A stretch of DNA of 25,964 nucleotides from an uncultured Collinsella sp. (GTDB lineage Bacteria; Actinomycetota; Coriobacteriia; Coriobacteriales; Coriobacteriaceae). Below are positions 5,830 through 13,725 of the stretch, piece by piece. Numbering within the stretch: the stretch's first letter is position 1; each line of letters opens with the position of its first letter. The stretch is from assembly GCA_902470905.1 (NCBI GenBank), contig CABRIC010000025.1, positions 1-25,964 of the forward strand, read 5' to 3'. A model generated the notes under the pieces. That model made no database searches. It worked only from the letters and a program-made list of their open reading frames with translations, and was not told the origin of the DNA. The translations under genes were made by a program, and so were the position numbers.

Positions 5830-5890
5830 GAGATTTTTAAAAAATGCCTAAAATGGCTCAGACTGCCGACATTGGGAAACGGGGTGCGCT

Positions 5891-6913
5891 ATGGCGCAGA
5901 TGAGAATCAAGGACATTGCCGCCGAGGCGGGCGTGAGCCCGGCCACGGTCTCGCGCTATCTCAACAACCGCCCCGGGCAAATGACCGAGGAGACCCGTGC
6001 TCGCATCGCGGCAGTTATCGAGCGCACCGGCTATCGCCCACGTGCCGCCGCGCGCAATCTGCGCAGCTCGCGTACGAACCTCATCGGTGTGATTCTGGCT
6101 GACATCGCCAACCCGTTCTCGAGCGCCATGCTCGAGGGCCTTTCCGCCAGCGCCGCGGCGCGCGGCTGCTCGCTCATGACGGCCATTAGCGGCAACGACC
6201 CCGCTAAGGAAGCGGAGTCGCTCACCAGACTTATCGATGCCGGCGTGGACGGCCTGGTCGTCAACACCTGCGGAGGCAATGACGAGGCGATCGCCGCGGC
6301 AGCGGGACGTCTGCCCGTCGTGCTGCTAGACCGCGACGTTGCCGACGGCGGTGTTGACCTGGTGACATCTAACAACCGTGAGCTGGTCGCCGGCTTGGTA
6401 GACGCCTTGGCAGCTGCGGGCAGCGAGCGTCTGTGCCTGCTCACCGAGGCAAGCGACGACAGCCCCGTGCGTCGAGAGCGCGCCGAGGCCTTTGCCGACG
6501 AGCTTTCGCGCCGCGGCCTTGCGGGCGAGGTCGTCACCCTGGCCGACGGTGGCGCCACGGGCGTTGGCCGTTTGGACAAGACCATCCGCGACTACGCGGG
6601 CAAAAGGCTCGGCCTTATCGCCGTCAACGGCCTGGTTTTCCTGCGTCTGACCGAGGCGCTGGCGCAGCTTGGTCCCTCGCTGCCGGCGGGGCTCAAGATC
6701 GCGACGTTTGACGACTACCCCTGGAACCACGTGCTCTTTGGCGGCGTCACCACGGCCGCGCAAGACACCCTCGCCATTGCCGAGCGCGTGGTCGAGCGTC
6801 TCTCCGAGCGTATCGACGTTGTTACCACCACCGTGGGCGAGGCCGCGAAGCTGGCGCCTAAACGCATCGAGATCCCCGGCCACATCGAACACCGCGCATC
6901 GACCTCGCGCTAG
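5891..6913 (+). CDS. LacI-family transcriptional regulator, KdgR-like
   Basis: A repressor of 340 residues. The N-terminal helix-turn-helix is IKDIAAEAGVSPATVSRYL followed by the hinge region ending AARNLRSSRTNLIGV. The rest is a periplasmic-binding-protein-like effector domain (residues ~60-330) with ILADIANPFSS and KIATFDDYPW, typical of the KdgR branch of the family. It is divergent from the kinase gene and shares with it a gap with two operator-like palindromes; the same operator precedes the YczE-type gene. It probably represses these genes and itself and responds to KDG, KDPG or a related acid; the effector is inferred. The ribosome site is weak (ACGGGG); an internal ATG at 5900 is an alternative start. 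Confidence 0.9.
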   Translation: MAQMRIKDIAAEAGVSPATVSRYLNNRPGQMTEETRARIAAVIERTGYRPRAAARNLRSSRTNLIGVILADIANPFSSAMLEGLSASAAARGCSLMTAISGNDPAKEAESLTRLIDAGVDGLVVNTCGGNDEAIAAAAGRLPVVLLDRDVADGGVDLVTSNNRELVAGLVDALAAAGSERLCLLTEASDDSPVRRERAEAFADELSRRGLAGEVVTLADGGATGVGRLDKTIRDYAGKRLGLIAVNGLVFLRLTEALAQLGPSLPAGLKIATFDDYPWNHVLFGGVTTAAQDTLAIAERVVERLSERIDVVTTTVGEAAKLAPKRIEIPGHIEHRASTSR

Positions 6914-6966
6914 CCGCTCGTTCGCAACTGCCTGTTCGCGCACGTTTTTTGAGCGCTTGATACGCT

Positions 6967-6982
6967 TTAACCCTGCGGAAAC
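6967..6982. promoter_or_regulatory. Candidate GlnR half-box upstream of the glutamine synthetase-like gene
   Basis: TTAAC, six bases, then GAAAC matches the actinobacterial GlnR pattern (GTnAC-n6-GAAAC) except for the first base. It lies 66 bp upstream of the start, and a GlnR-like gene follows in the same operon. No good second half-box is visible at the usual distance. Confidence 0.4.
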
Positions 6983-7047
6983 ATTTTTCTGCGATAGTAT
7001 CTGCGATATAGACCAGTCGAAACCCGCCCGAAAGAAAGGGGAGCGAC

Positions 7048-8385
7048 ATGAACCAGCAGAACATCGATTACGTACTCCGCTCCGTAGAGCAGCGTGACAT
7101 CCGCTTTGTGCGTCTGTGGTTTGTCGACATTCTCGGCCGCCTCAAGAACTTTGCCATTAGCCCCGAGGACCTCGAGGTCGCTTTTGAGGAGGGCATTGGC
7201 TTTGACGGCTCGGCCATCGAGGGCTTTGCTACGCCCGAGGAAGCCGACATGCTCGCATTCCCCGATGCTTCGACCTTCCAGATTCTGCCGTGGCGCCCGA
7301 GCCACAACGGCGTCGCCCGCGTGTTCTGCGATGTGTACACCCCCGACCGCAAGCCCTTCGCCGGCGATCCGCGCGATGCCCTGCGCCGCATGTTCCGCAA
7401 GGCCGAGAAGGCTGGCTACCTGCTCAACGTGGGCGCCGAGCTGGAGTATTACTACTTCCCCGACGAGCACACCCCCGAGCCGCTCGACAACGTGGGCTAC
7501 TTCGATCTTTCGGTGAGCGATGCCGCTCGCGACCTGCGCCGCAACACGGTCCTCACGCTCGAGAAGATGTCCGTGCCGGTGGAGTACACCTTTCACGCCG
7601 CCGGTCGCTCGCAGCACGGCATGAGCCTGCGCCACGCCGAGGCCCTGAGCATGTCTGACGCCATCACCACGGCCAAACTCATCATTAAACAGCAGGCCTA
7701 CGAGAGCGGTTGCCACGCCTCCTTTATGCCCAAGCCGCTGGCGGGCGAGGATGGCAGCGCTATGTTCCTGTGCCAGTCGCTGTTCGACCACGACGGCAAC
7801 AACGTCTTTTGGGGAGAGGACGACGAGAAGTACCATCTCTCCGACGTCGCCAAGCACTACATGGCCGGCATTCTGGCGCACGCGCGCGAGATCAGCGCCA
7901 TCACCAACCCCACGGTCAACTCGTACAAGCGCATCACCACGGGTGGCGACTCCGTGCCGCAGTACGCCACGTGGGGCTTGCGCAACCGCGCGAGTATGGT
8001 CCGCATCCCGGTCTACAAGCCCGGCAAGCAGCTGTCCACGCGCATCGAGCTGCGCAGTCCCGATCCCATGGCCAACCCGTATCTGGTCAACGCCGTCACG
8101 CTGGCGGCTGGTCTGGACGGCATCGAGCGCAAGCTGGAGCTCCCGCCCGAGGCAACGGCCGAGACGCTCAAGCTTACCGACCGCCAGATGGTCGAGGCCG
8201 GCTACACGCCGCTGCCGCGTTCGCTCAAAGAGGCGCTCGACGTGTTTGAGGACTCGCAGTTTATGAAGGATGCCCTCGGCGAGCATATCCACAGCTTCTT
8301 CCTCAAAAAGAAGCGCGACGAGTGGCATAAGTTTGAGTCTACGATCACCGAGTGGGAGATCAAGCACTACCTGGCGAACTCCTAA
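7048..8385 (+). CDS. glnA: Glutamine synthetase family protein with an altered active site
   Basis: A full-length (445 residues) type I-alpha glutamine synthetase fold. Kept features are GFDGSAIEGF, GAELEYYYF (E131, E133), TNPTVNSYKRI and RIELRSPDP (E334). Three metal ligands are replaced. In the usual HHEVAPGQHEID segment this protein reads FHAAGRSQHGMS, putting A184 and G191 where the two glutamates (E212, E220 in Salmonella numbering) belong. In GSGMHC it reads GSAMFLC, putting F240 where H269 belongs. The flap glutamate region PGYEAP is GGDSVPQ. Flanking residues align without gaps, so this is not a frameshift. AAAGGGGAG precedes the ATG. Likely an operon with the GlnR-like gene. It may lack normal activity, use another substrate, or act as a sensor. 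Confidence 0.85.
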   Translation: MNQQNIDYVLRSVEQRDIRFVRLWFVDILGRLKNFAISPEDLEVAFEEGIGFDGSAIEGFATPEEADMLAFPDASTFQILPWRPSHNGVARVFCDVYTPDRKPFAGDPRDALRRMFRKAEKAGYLLNVGAELEYYYFPDEHTPEPLDNVGYFDLSVSDAARDLRRNTVLTLEKMSVPVEYTFHAAGRSQHGMSLRHAEALSMSDAITTAKLIIKQQAYESGCHASFMPKPLAGEDGSAMFLCQSLFDHDGNNVFWGEDDEKYHLSDVAKHYMAGILAHAREISAITNPTVNSYKRITTGGDSVPQYATWGLRNRASMVRIPVYKPGKQLSTRIELRSPDPMANPYLVNAVTLAAGLDGIERKLELPPEATAETLKLTDRQMVEAGYTPLPRSLKEALDVFEDSQFMKDALGEHIHSFFLKKKRDEWHKFESTITEWEIKHYLANS

Positions 8386-8435
8386 TCGCGCTGGCTTGTT
8401 CCAGTACGATTGAGCTCATTTTTTTGGAGGCCGAT

Positions 8436-9098
8436 ATGTCCGAAAAGAGTGCCCTGTTCATGGCGCGCACGACGCGCTTCCACGAGTTTGCCCGCAGCTT
8501 GACGACCACCCTGGGTGTCGAGGTGAGCCTGGCCACCCCCGATTCGCCGACTGCGGCGCACGACTTTGACCTGCTGATTCTCGATTCCGATGGTATCCGC
8601 AGTGACCGCATCGATCAGATTGCCAAGTGGCTTGACGATCGTGGCGGCGTCCCCATGCTGGTGATCGTCGACGACGAGGCCCTTGGCACCCTGCGTCTGC
8701 CCAATCATGCGCATGCCGACTTTGTATGCCCCACGGCGACGCCCAACGAACTCAAGGCTCGTGCGCAGCGCCTGATGGGCGAGGAGGAGACCGTCACCGC
8801 CGACGATGTGCTCAACATCGATAACCTCGAGATTAACCTGGCTACCTACCAGGTGACGCTCGATAACGAGCCTATCGACCTGACGCTGATGGAGTACTCG
8901 CTGCTGAGCTTTTTGGCGACGCATCCCAACCGCGCCTACAGCCGCGAGGTGCTGCTGCACCGCGTGTGGGGCTTTGAGTACTGCGGCGGCACGCGCACCG
9001 TCGACGTGCACATTCGACGCATCCGTTCCAAGGTGGGCCCGCAGATCGCAGCACATATCACCACCGTCCGTGGCGTGGGTTATCTGTTTAAGGACTAG
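8436..9098 (+). CDS. glnR: OmpR-type orphan response regulator resembling actinobacterial GlnR
   Basis: A DNA-binding regulator of 220 residues. The N-terminal receiver-like domain keeps an Asp in LLILDSDG but lacks the acidic pair of strand 1 (ALFMART) and the conserved lysine near FVCPTATP, so normal phosphorylation is unlikely. That is typical of GlnR. The C-terminal winged helix has LTLMEYSLLSFLATHP, LLHRVWGFEYCGGTRTVDVH and TTVRGVGYLF, close to actinobacterial GlnR, the global nitrogen regulator. GGAGG lies 5 nt before the ATG at 8436; the open frame upstream to 8352 overlaps the preceding gene. It follows the glutamine synthetase-like gene by 50 nt, which supports a nitrogen role. No histidine kinase gene is present. 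Confidence 0.8.
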   Translation: MSEKSALFMARTTRFHEFARSLTTTLGVEVSLATPDSPTAAHDFDLLILDSDGIRSDRIDQIAKWLDDRGGVPMLVIVDDEALGTLRLPNHAHADFVCPTATPNELKARAQRLMGEEETVTADDVLNIDNLEINLATYQVTLDNEPIDLTLMEYSLLSFLATHPNRAYSREVLLHRVWGFEYCGGTRTVDVHIRRIRSKVGPQIAAHITTVRGVGYLFKD

Positions 9099-9102
9099 AT
9101 TT

Positions 9103-9135
9103 CCACCACAAAGGGGACAGGCACCTTCGTGGTGG
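9103..9135. repeat. CCACCACAAAGG palindromic repeat, copy 1
   Basis: An inverted repeat beginning CCACCACAAAGGGGACAGGC and ending CCTTCGTGGTGG, followed by TTTTG. It is 4 nt after the regulator's stop and could act as its terminator. Related copies lie at 22938, 24529 and 25491. Confidence 0.75.
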
Positions 9136-9251
9136 TTTTGACGCAGGCCGGGTCCTTTTGGGTCTGCAGCAGAACTTAAGCCTTCCTAAAAGATTGCGTT
9201 CTCATACACGTGCACCCGCATATTGGGGTACAACTCAACGTGAACAATGAT

Positions 9252-9278
9252 GGCCCGCCACATGTTTGGCGGGCCTTT
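9252..9278 (+). terminator. Hairpin with short T-run in the leader of the HtrA gene
   Basis: GGCCCGCC (9252-9259) pairs with GGCGGGCC (9268-9275), followed by TTTGGTTATTT. It is only 30 nt before the HtrA start, so it is either the terminator of an upstream transcript or a leader attenuator. Confidence 0.5.
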
Positions 9279-9304
9279 GGTTATTTGACGAAAGGATCGC
9301 AGCT

Positions 9305-10765
9305 ATGAGCGAGAACGATTCCCAGCGTCCCCAGGATGCGGGCAACGCCGGCGAGACCCAGCAGCAGCCGCGTGTGCAGGTGGAGTCGACGCCTGCCGGT
9401 AGCAACATTCCCTACGTGCAGGCTTACGACACGCAGACCGGCAAGCCGCTGGGCGGCCAACAGGTCGTGAACAAGCACACGGTGGTCAAGACCAAGACCA
9501 AAAAGCTGCCGATCTTTATTACGGCACTCGCCGGCTGTGCCTGCGGAGCCCTGCTGGTCATTGCGCTCATTATGAGCGGCACGCTCGATATCGGTGGCGG
9601 TAAGAATGCCGTGACGGCGGGTGCTTCGGGTTCGTCGACGCAAAAGATCACGATCGACTCCGAGGACACCACACTTGCCGAGGCCGTTTCCGCCAAGGCC
9701 CTGCCCTCCGTGGTTTCCATCACCGCCACTTCGAGCGGCAGCCAGAATGGCTCGCTTTCGCAGTCTGCCGACGAGTCGGACAACTCGGGCAGCGTCGGTT
9801 CGGGCGTGGTGCTCGATACCGAGGGCCACATCCTCACCAACAACCACGTGGTCGACGGCTACGACCAGTACGTGGTCACCATGGACGACGGCACCACCTA
9901 CGAGGCCGAGTTCGTGGGCAACGATGCTTCGAGCGACCTGGCCGTCATCAAGCTCAAGGACGCCGACGCCTCCAAGCTCACGCCGATCGAGATCGGTGAT
10001 TCCTCCAAGCTCAACGTGGGCGAGTGGGTCATGGCGATCGGTTCGCCGTTTGGCAACGAGCAGTCTGTCTCCACCGGTATCGTCTCGGCGCTCTACCGCT
10101 CCACGGCCATGAGCTCTACCAGCGGCAACACCATCTATGCCAACATGATCCAGACCGATGCCGCCATCAACCCGGGCAACTCCGGCGGCGCGCTCGTCAA
10201 TGACAACGGCGAGCTCGTGGGCATCAACTCGCTCATCGAGAGCTACTCGGGCTCCAGCTCGGGCGTGGGCTTTGCTATTCCCGTTAACTACGCCAAGAAC
10301 ATTGCCGACCAGATTATCGACGGCAAGACGCCGGTGCATCCGTACATGGGCGCTACGCTTTCGAGCGTCAATGCGCTCAACGCCCGCACCAACAAGCTGA
10401 GCACCGATAGCGGCGCGTATGTGGCGAGCGTCGTCGAGGACGGTCCTGCTGCCAAGGCCGGCATTCAGGAGGGCGACGTCATCACCAAGCTGGGCGACGA
10501 TGAGATTACGAGTGCCGATGGCCTGATCATTGCGCTGCGCAGCCACGAGGTGGGCGAGAAGGTCGAGATCACGCTCATGCGCGGCAAGGAAGAGAAGAAG
10601 GTCACCGTCGAGCTGGGCTCCGATGAAGAGCTGCAGAACCAGCAGCAGGACGACAGTTCGACCGATACCGGCAACGGCGGTATTACCGACGAGCAGCTGC
10701 GCCAGTATCTGGAGGAGCTGCTGGGCCAGCAGGGCCAGGGTCAAGGTTACGGCCAGGGGTTCTAG
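9305..10765 (+). CDS. HtrA/DegP-like membrane-anchored serine protease with PDZ domain
   Basis: An envelope protease of 486 residues. A polar N-terminal region of about 65 residues, probably cytoplasmic, leads to one membrane segment (IFITALAGCACGALLVIALI). The trypsin-like domain has the full triad: H181 in TNNHVVDG, D211 in SSDLAVIKL, S293 in NPGNSGGAL. One PDZ domain follows (GAYVASVVEDGPAAKAGIQE onwards), then a Gln/Gly-rich tail. This is the usual HtrA layout in actinobacteria: degradation or refolding of damaged exported proteins. AAAGGA lies 9 nt before the ATG at 9305; the frame upstream to 9266 overlaps a hairpin. Monocistronic, with a strong terminator. Confidence 0.93.
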   Translation: MSENDSQRPQDAGNAGETQQQPRVQVESTPAGSNIPYVQAYDTQTGKPLGGQQVVNKHTVVKTKTKKLPIFITALAGCACGALLVIALIMSGTLDIGGGKNAVTAGASGSSTQKITIDSEDTTLAEAVSAKALPSVVSITATSSGSQNGSLSQSADESDNSGSVGSGVVLDTEGHILTNNHVVDGYDQYVVTMDDGTTYEAEFVGNDASSDLAVIKLKDADASKLTPIEIGDSSKLNVGEWVMAIGSPFGNEQSVSTGIVSALYRSTAMSSTSGNTIYANMIQTDAAINPGNSGGALVNDNGELVGINSLIESYSGSSSGVGFAIPVNYAKNIADQIIDGKTPVHPYMGATLSSVNALNARTNKLSTDSGAYVASVVEDGPAAKAGIQEGDVITKLGDDEITSADGLIIALRSHEVGEKVEITLMRGKEEKKVTVELGSDEELQNQQQDDSSTDTGNGGITDEQLRQYLEELLGQQGQGQGYGQGF

Positions 10766-10791
10766 CGAGCCGTTTCGCACATACCAATGCC

Positions 10792-10830
10792 AGAGGGGCT
10801 GTCCCACCAATGCGGGACAGCCCCTCTTTT
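10792..10830 (+). terminator. Strong intrinsic terminator after the HtrA gene
   Basis: AGAGGGGCTGTCCC pairs perfectly with GGGACAGCCCCTCT, with an 8-nt loop and a TTTTCTT tail, 26 nt past the stop. Confidence 0.9.
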
Positions 10831-10901
10831 CTTATTGATCCGTTGGCGGCGGAGGAAAACGGATCACTTGTGGCTGACAAGAGGCCTGGTTCGTAATGGT
10901 C

Positions 10902-11104
10902 TGGACAGTTAGTTCAGATACGTATAAATCTGGGACAGCTTGGAATGCGTTTTGAGCAATTTTTGATTGGGATGGGGCTCGAATGGGTGTTTGGAAGGGA
11001 GAGCGGGACGTTTACATGGTCTCGAGGAGCCCAAATTAGTTGAAACAGGGGTGTTCGTGCCTGATTCAGCTCTAGGATTTATACGTATCTGAACTAACTG
11101 TCCA
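10902..11104. mobile_element. 203-bp MITE-like element with perfect 29-bp terminal inverted repeats
   Basis: The left end (10902-10930, beginning TGGACAGTTAGTTCAGATAC) is the exact reverse complement of the right end (11076-11104). The 145-bp interior has no ORF but holds GGGCTC/GAGCCC, which can pair. A perfect 29-bp inverted repeat this far apart is too long for an ordinary terminator and suits a non-autonomous transposable element. I find no clear target duplication in the flanks, and no transposase is in the window. The rest of the 10831-11212 gap shows nothing else clear. Confidence 0.6.
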
Positions 11105-11212
11105 CTCCAGTCTGGCGGCTGCCGATTCGGTGCGGTTCGAGACCGCTATTCGGCCTCATTGCGACCGGTGGTACTCTAGTATCCGTTTGAAATCGAGCGA
11201 AGGAGTGCCGCT

Positions 11213-13441
11213 ATGGAGCAATCGAGCCTGTTTGGTGACGGCGTGGACATCGATACCGAAACGCCCGCGAGTGCGGATGCCGCTGCACCGACCGATGCCC
11301 GTGCCCAGGCGGCAGCACGTGCGGCCGAACTGCGCCACGAGCTCGATTACCACGCCTATCGCTACTACATGCTCGACGCGCCCGAGATCACGGATGCCGC
11401 ATTCGACAAAATGCTCGTTGAGCTGCAGGAAATCGAGGCGACCTACCCCGATCTGGTAACGCCCGACAGCTATACCCAGCGCGTGGGCGGCTACGTGAGC
11501 GAGCAGTTTACGCCGGTAACGCACATGGCACGCATGTATTCCATGGACGATGCCATGGATCTGGATGAGCTCGACGCATGGCTCCAGCGCACCGAGGATG
11601 CGCTCGGTGCCGGCAGCGTCACCTATACCTGCGAGCTTAAGATCGACGGCCTGGGTGTGGCACTTACCTACCAAAACGGCACCTTCGTACGCGCGGCCAC
11701 GCGTGGCGACGGCACCACGGGCGAGGACGTGTCGCTCAACGTGCGCACCATCAAGGATGTGCCCATGCACCTGTCCGAGGCAGCGCTCGCCCACATGGGC
11801 GCCGACCGCGAGCGTGCCATCGAAGTACGCGGCGAGGTCTACATGCCCAAGGGCAGCTTTGTTCGTCTGAATGAAGAGGCCGATGCCGAGGGCCGCGACC
11901 CCTTTGCCAACCCGCGCAACGCTGCCGCCGGCAGCCTACGTCAGAAGGATCCCAAGATCACGGCGCGCCGCGATCTGGCCACCTTTATCTACGCCATCGC
12001 CGATACCGACCCGTTGCACGTCCACAGCCAGCGCGAGTTTCTGGACTGGCTGCGCAGCGCCGGCTTTAGCGTCAACCCCAACGTGGCACGCTGCGCCACA
12101 CCCGCCGAGGTCCACGAGTTCTGTGCCCAGGCGCTTGAGCACCGCGGTGACCTGGACTACGACATCGACGGCGTGGTCGTAAAGGTCGACAGCTTTCAGC
12201 AGCAGCTTGACCTGGGCTTTACTGCCCGCGCACCGCGCTGGGCCATCGCCTTTAAGTTCCCGCCCGAGGAAAAGCAGACCGTCCTGCGCGAAATTCGCAT
12301 CCAGGTGGGCCGCACCGGCGTGCTCACGCCGGTCGCCGAGTTCGACCCGGTGATGGTTGCCGGCTCCACCATCGCGCGCGCCACGCTGCACAACATCGAC
12401 GAGATTCGCCGCAAAAACGTGCGCGAGGGCGACACCATCATCGTGCACAAGGCGGGTGACGTGATTCCTGAGGTCGTGGGCCCGGTCCTCGACAAGCGCC
12501 CGGCCGATTCGGTTGACTGGCACATGCCCGAGGTTTGCCCCGTGTGCGGCAGCCCCGTGGTCCACGAGGACGGCGAGGTTGCCTACCGTTGCGTGTCCAT
12601 CGACTGCCCGGCGCAGCTCAAGGAGCGTCTGCTCCACTGGGTGAGCCGCGGCTGCATGGACGTTGACGGCCTGGGTGACGAGATCGTCGACAAGATGATC
12701 GCCGCCGGCCTGATCCACGATGTCGCGGACTTCTACCAGCTCACGGTCGACGACATCGCCGGCTTGGACACGGGGCGCACCTATGCCAGCTCAAACAGCA
12801 AAAAGGGCGTCAAGAAGGGCGATCCCATTCCGGTGGGCCTCAAGACGGCCGAAAAGATCATCGCCGAGCTCAACAAGTCCAAGAGCCAGCCGCTCGGTCG
12901 CGTGCTGTTTGCCCTGGGCATCCGCCACGTGGGCAAGAGCGTGGGCGAGGTTATCGCCGAGCGATTCCTGTCGATCGACAAGCTTATCTTGGCGAGCGAA
13001 GAGGACATCGCCGAGTGCGAGGGCATCGGTCCCAAGATTGCGGCGAGCGTCAAGCAGTTCCTGGCCGTGCCCGAGAATCTCGCCGTGCTGGAACGCCTGC
13101 GCCAGGCGGGTCTGTCGCTCGAGGTCGATTTGGGCGCCGCACACGCGCAAGCTGCAGCTGACGCTGGCGTGGCGGGCGAGCTCGCCGATGCACAGCCACT
13201 CGCGGGTCTGACCTTCGTGCTCACCGGCACGCTCGTCAACCGCACGCGCGACGAGGCGGGCGCGGCGCTCAAGGTGCTCGGCGCCAAGGTTTCGGGCAGT
13301 GTGTCAAAGAAGACGAGCTATCTGGTCGCCGGCCCCAAAGCGGGCTCCAAGCTCACCAAGGCCGAGCAGCTGGGTGTGCCCGTGCTGGACGAGGACGCAC
13401 TCGAGCAGATCTTGGCGACTGGTGAGGTGCCGGTGGCGTAA
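11213..13441 (+). CDS. ligA: NAD-dependent DNA ligase
   Basis: Seals nicks in replication and repair using NAD+. It has 742 residues, somewhat longer than the usual ~670; part of the excess is in the segment TYASSNSKKGVKKGDPIPVG between the zinc finger and the helix-hairpin-helix region. The adenylated lysine is K143 in CELKIDGLG, the OB fold follows, and the Cys4 zinc finger starts at residue 442 (CPVCG...CPAQL). The HhH repeats (FALGIRHVGKSVGE, ECEGIGPKIAASV) and a C-terminal BRCT domain (about residues 661-742, LAGLTFVLTGTL) complete the family order. AAGGAG precedes the ATG. A small ORF overlaps its stop codon. Confidence 0.97.
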   Translation: MEQSSLFGDGVDIDTETPASADAAAPTDARAQAAARAAELRHELDYHAYRYYMLDAPEITDAAFDKMLVELQEIEATYPDLVTPDSYTQRVGGYVSEQFTPVTHMARMYSMDDAMDLDELDAWLQRTEDALGAGSVTYTCELKIDGLGVALTYQNGTFVRAATRGDGTTGEDVSLNVRTIKDVPMHLSEAALAHMGADRERAIEVRGEVYMPKGSFVRLNEEADAEGRDPFANPRNAAAGSLRQKDPKITARRDLATFIYAIADTDPLHVHSQREFLDWLRSAGFSVNPNVARCATPAEVHEFCAQALEHRGDLDYDIDGVVVKVDSFQQQLDLGFTARAPRWAIAFKFPPEEKQTVLREIRIQVGRTGVLTPVAEFDPVMVAGSTIARATLHNIDEIRRKNVREGDTIIVHKAGDVIPEVVGPVLDKRPADSVDWHMPEVCPVCGSPVVHEDGEVAYRCVSIDCPAQLKERLLHWVSRGCMDVDGLGDEIVDKMIAAGLIHDVADFYQLTVDDIAGLDTGRTYASSNSKKGVKKGDPIPVGLKTAEKIIAELNKSKSQPLGRVLFALGIRHVGKSVGEVIAERFLSIDKLILASEEDIAECEGIGPKIAASVKQFLAVPENLAVLERLRQAGLSLEVDLGAAHAQAAADAGVAGELADAQPLAGLTFVLTGTLVNRTRDEAGAALKVLGAKVSGSVSKKTSYLVAGPKAGSKLTKAEQLGVPVLDEDALEQILATGEVPVA

Positions 13442-13620
13442 TGGATATAGAGAATCGCAATTGCTCGCAGGCGGAAGGGCGCGCGAGGCATTCCCAAGTG
13501 CAGGCAAAAGAGCGCTTAATGATGCGAATTTGCATTGCCGAGCGTGAGCGCGCGGCGGGTGCATCTCGCGATGCCTTTGAGGCGTTGACCGAGCTAGAGG
13601 CGAGGCTCGGTCTAGCCTAG
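13441..13620 (+). CDS. Small ORF overlapping the ligA stop, unknown function
   Basis: The ATG overlaps the ligA stop (TAATG), the arrangement of translational coupling. The 59-residue product is charged and helical: MDIENRNCSQAEGR..., then AKERLMMRICIAERERAAG and a hydrophobic-heptad tail RDAFEALTELEARLGLA. I do not recognise it. It resembles small dimerising or antitoxin-like proteins only in general character. A 7-bp hairpin (ACCGAGC/GCTCGGT, 13588-13611) overlaps its 3' end. Codon use resembles that of its neighbours. Confidence 0.5.
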   Translation: MDIENRNCSQAEGRARHSQVQAKERLMMRICIAERERAAGASRDAFEALTELEARLGLA

Positions 13621-13725
13621 CGATACGGGCACCGTGATTTGCGTCACGTAGGTTGTGGGGTCGTCGCTGATGATGTCGTCGATCAGGGCGATCTCGCGTT
13701 GCCCCGCTACGCTGCCAACTTGTCA
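13618..13725 (-). pseudogene. Open minus-strand segment without a start, possible gene remnant
   Basis: Just downstream of the MATE gene one frame is open for about 35 codons and ends with TAG at 13618-13620. It reads ...QREIALIDDIISDDPTTYVT then QITVPVSLG. Codon choice is GC3-rich and the residues are protein-like, but there is no start codon and a TGA lies just upstream. It may be the tail of a lost gene or chance; the length is too short to be sure. Confidence 0.2.

Noticed and set aside
6967..8367. Long antisense open frame opposite the glutamine synthetase-like gene
   Set aside because: GC-rich codon use on the plus strand opens the opposite frame. The plus-strand frame has clear glutamine synthetase motifs and a ribosome site; the antisense product has no recognisable domain.
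9281..10810. Long antisense open frame opposite the HtrA gene
   Set aside because: Shadow of a GC-rich gene. It runs through the terminator and has no ribosome site or family features.
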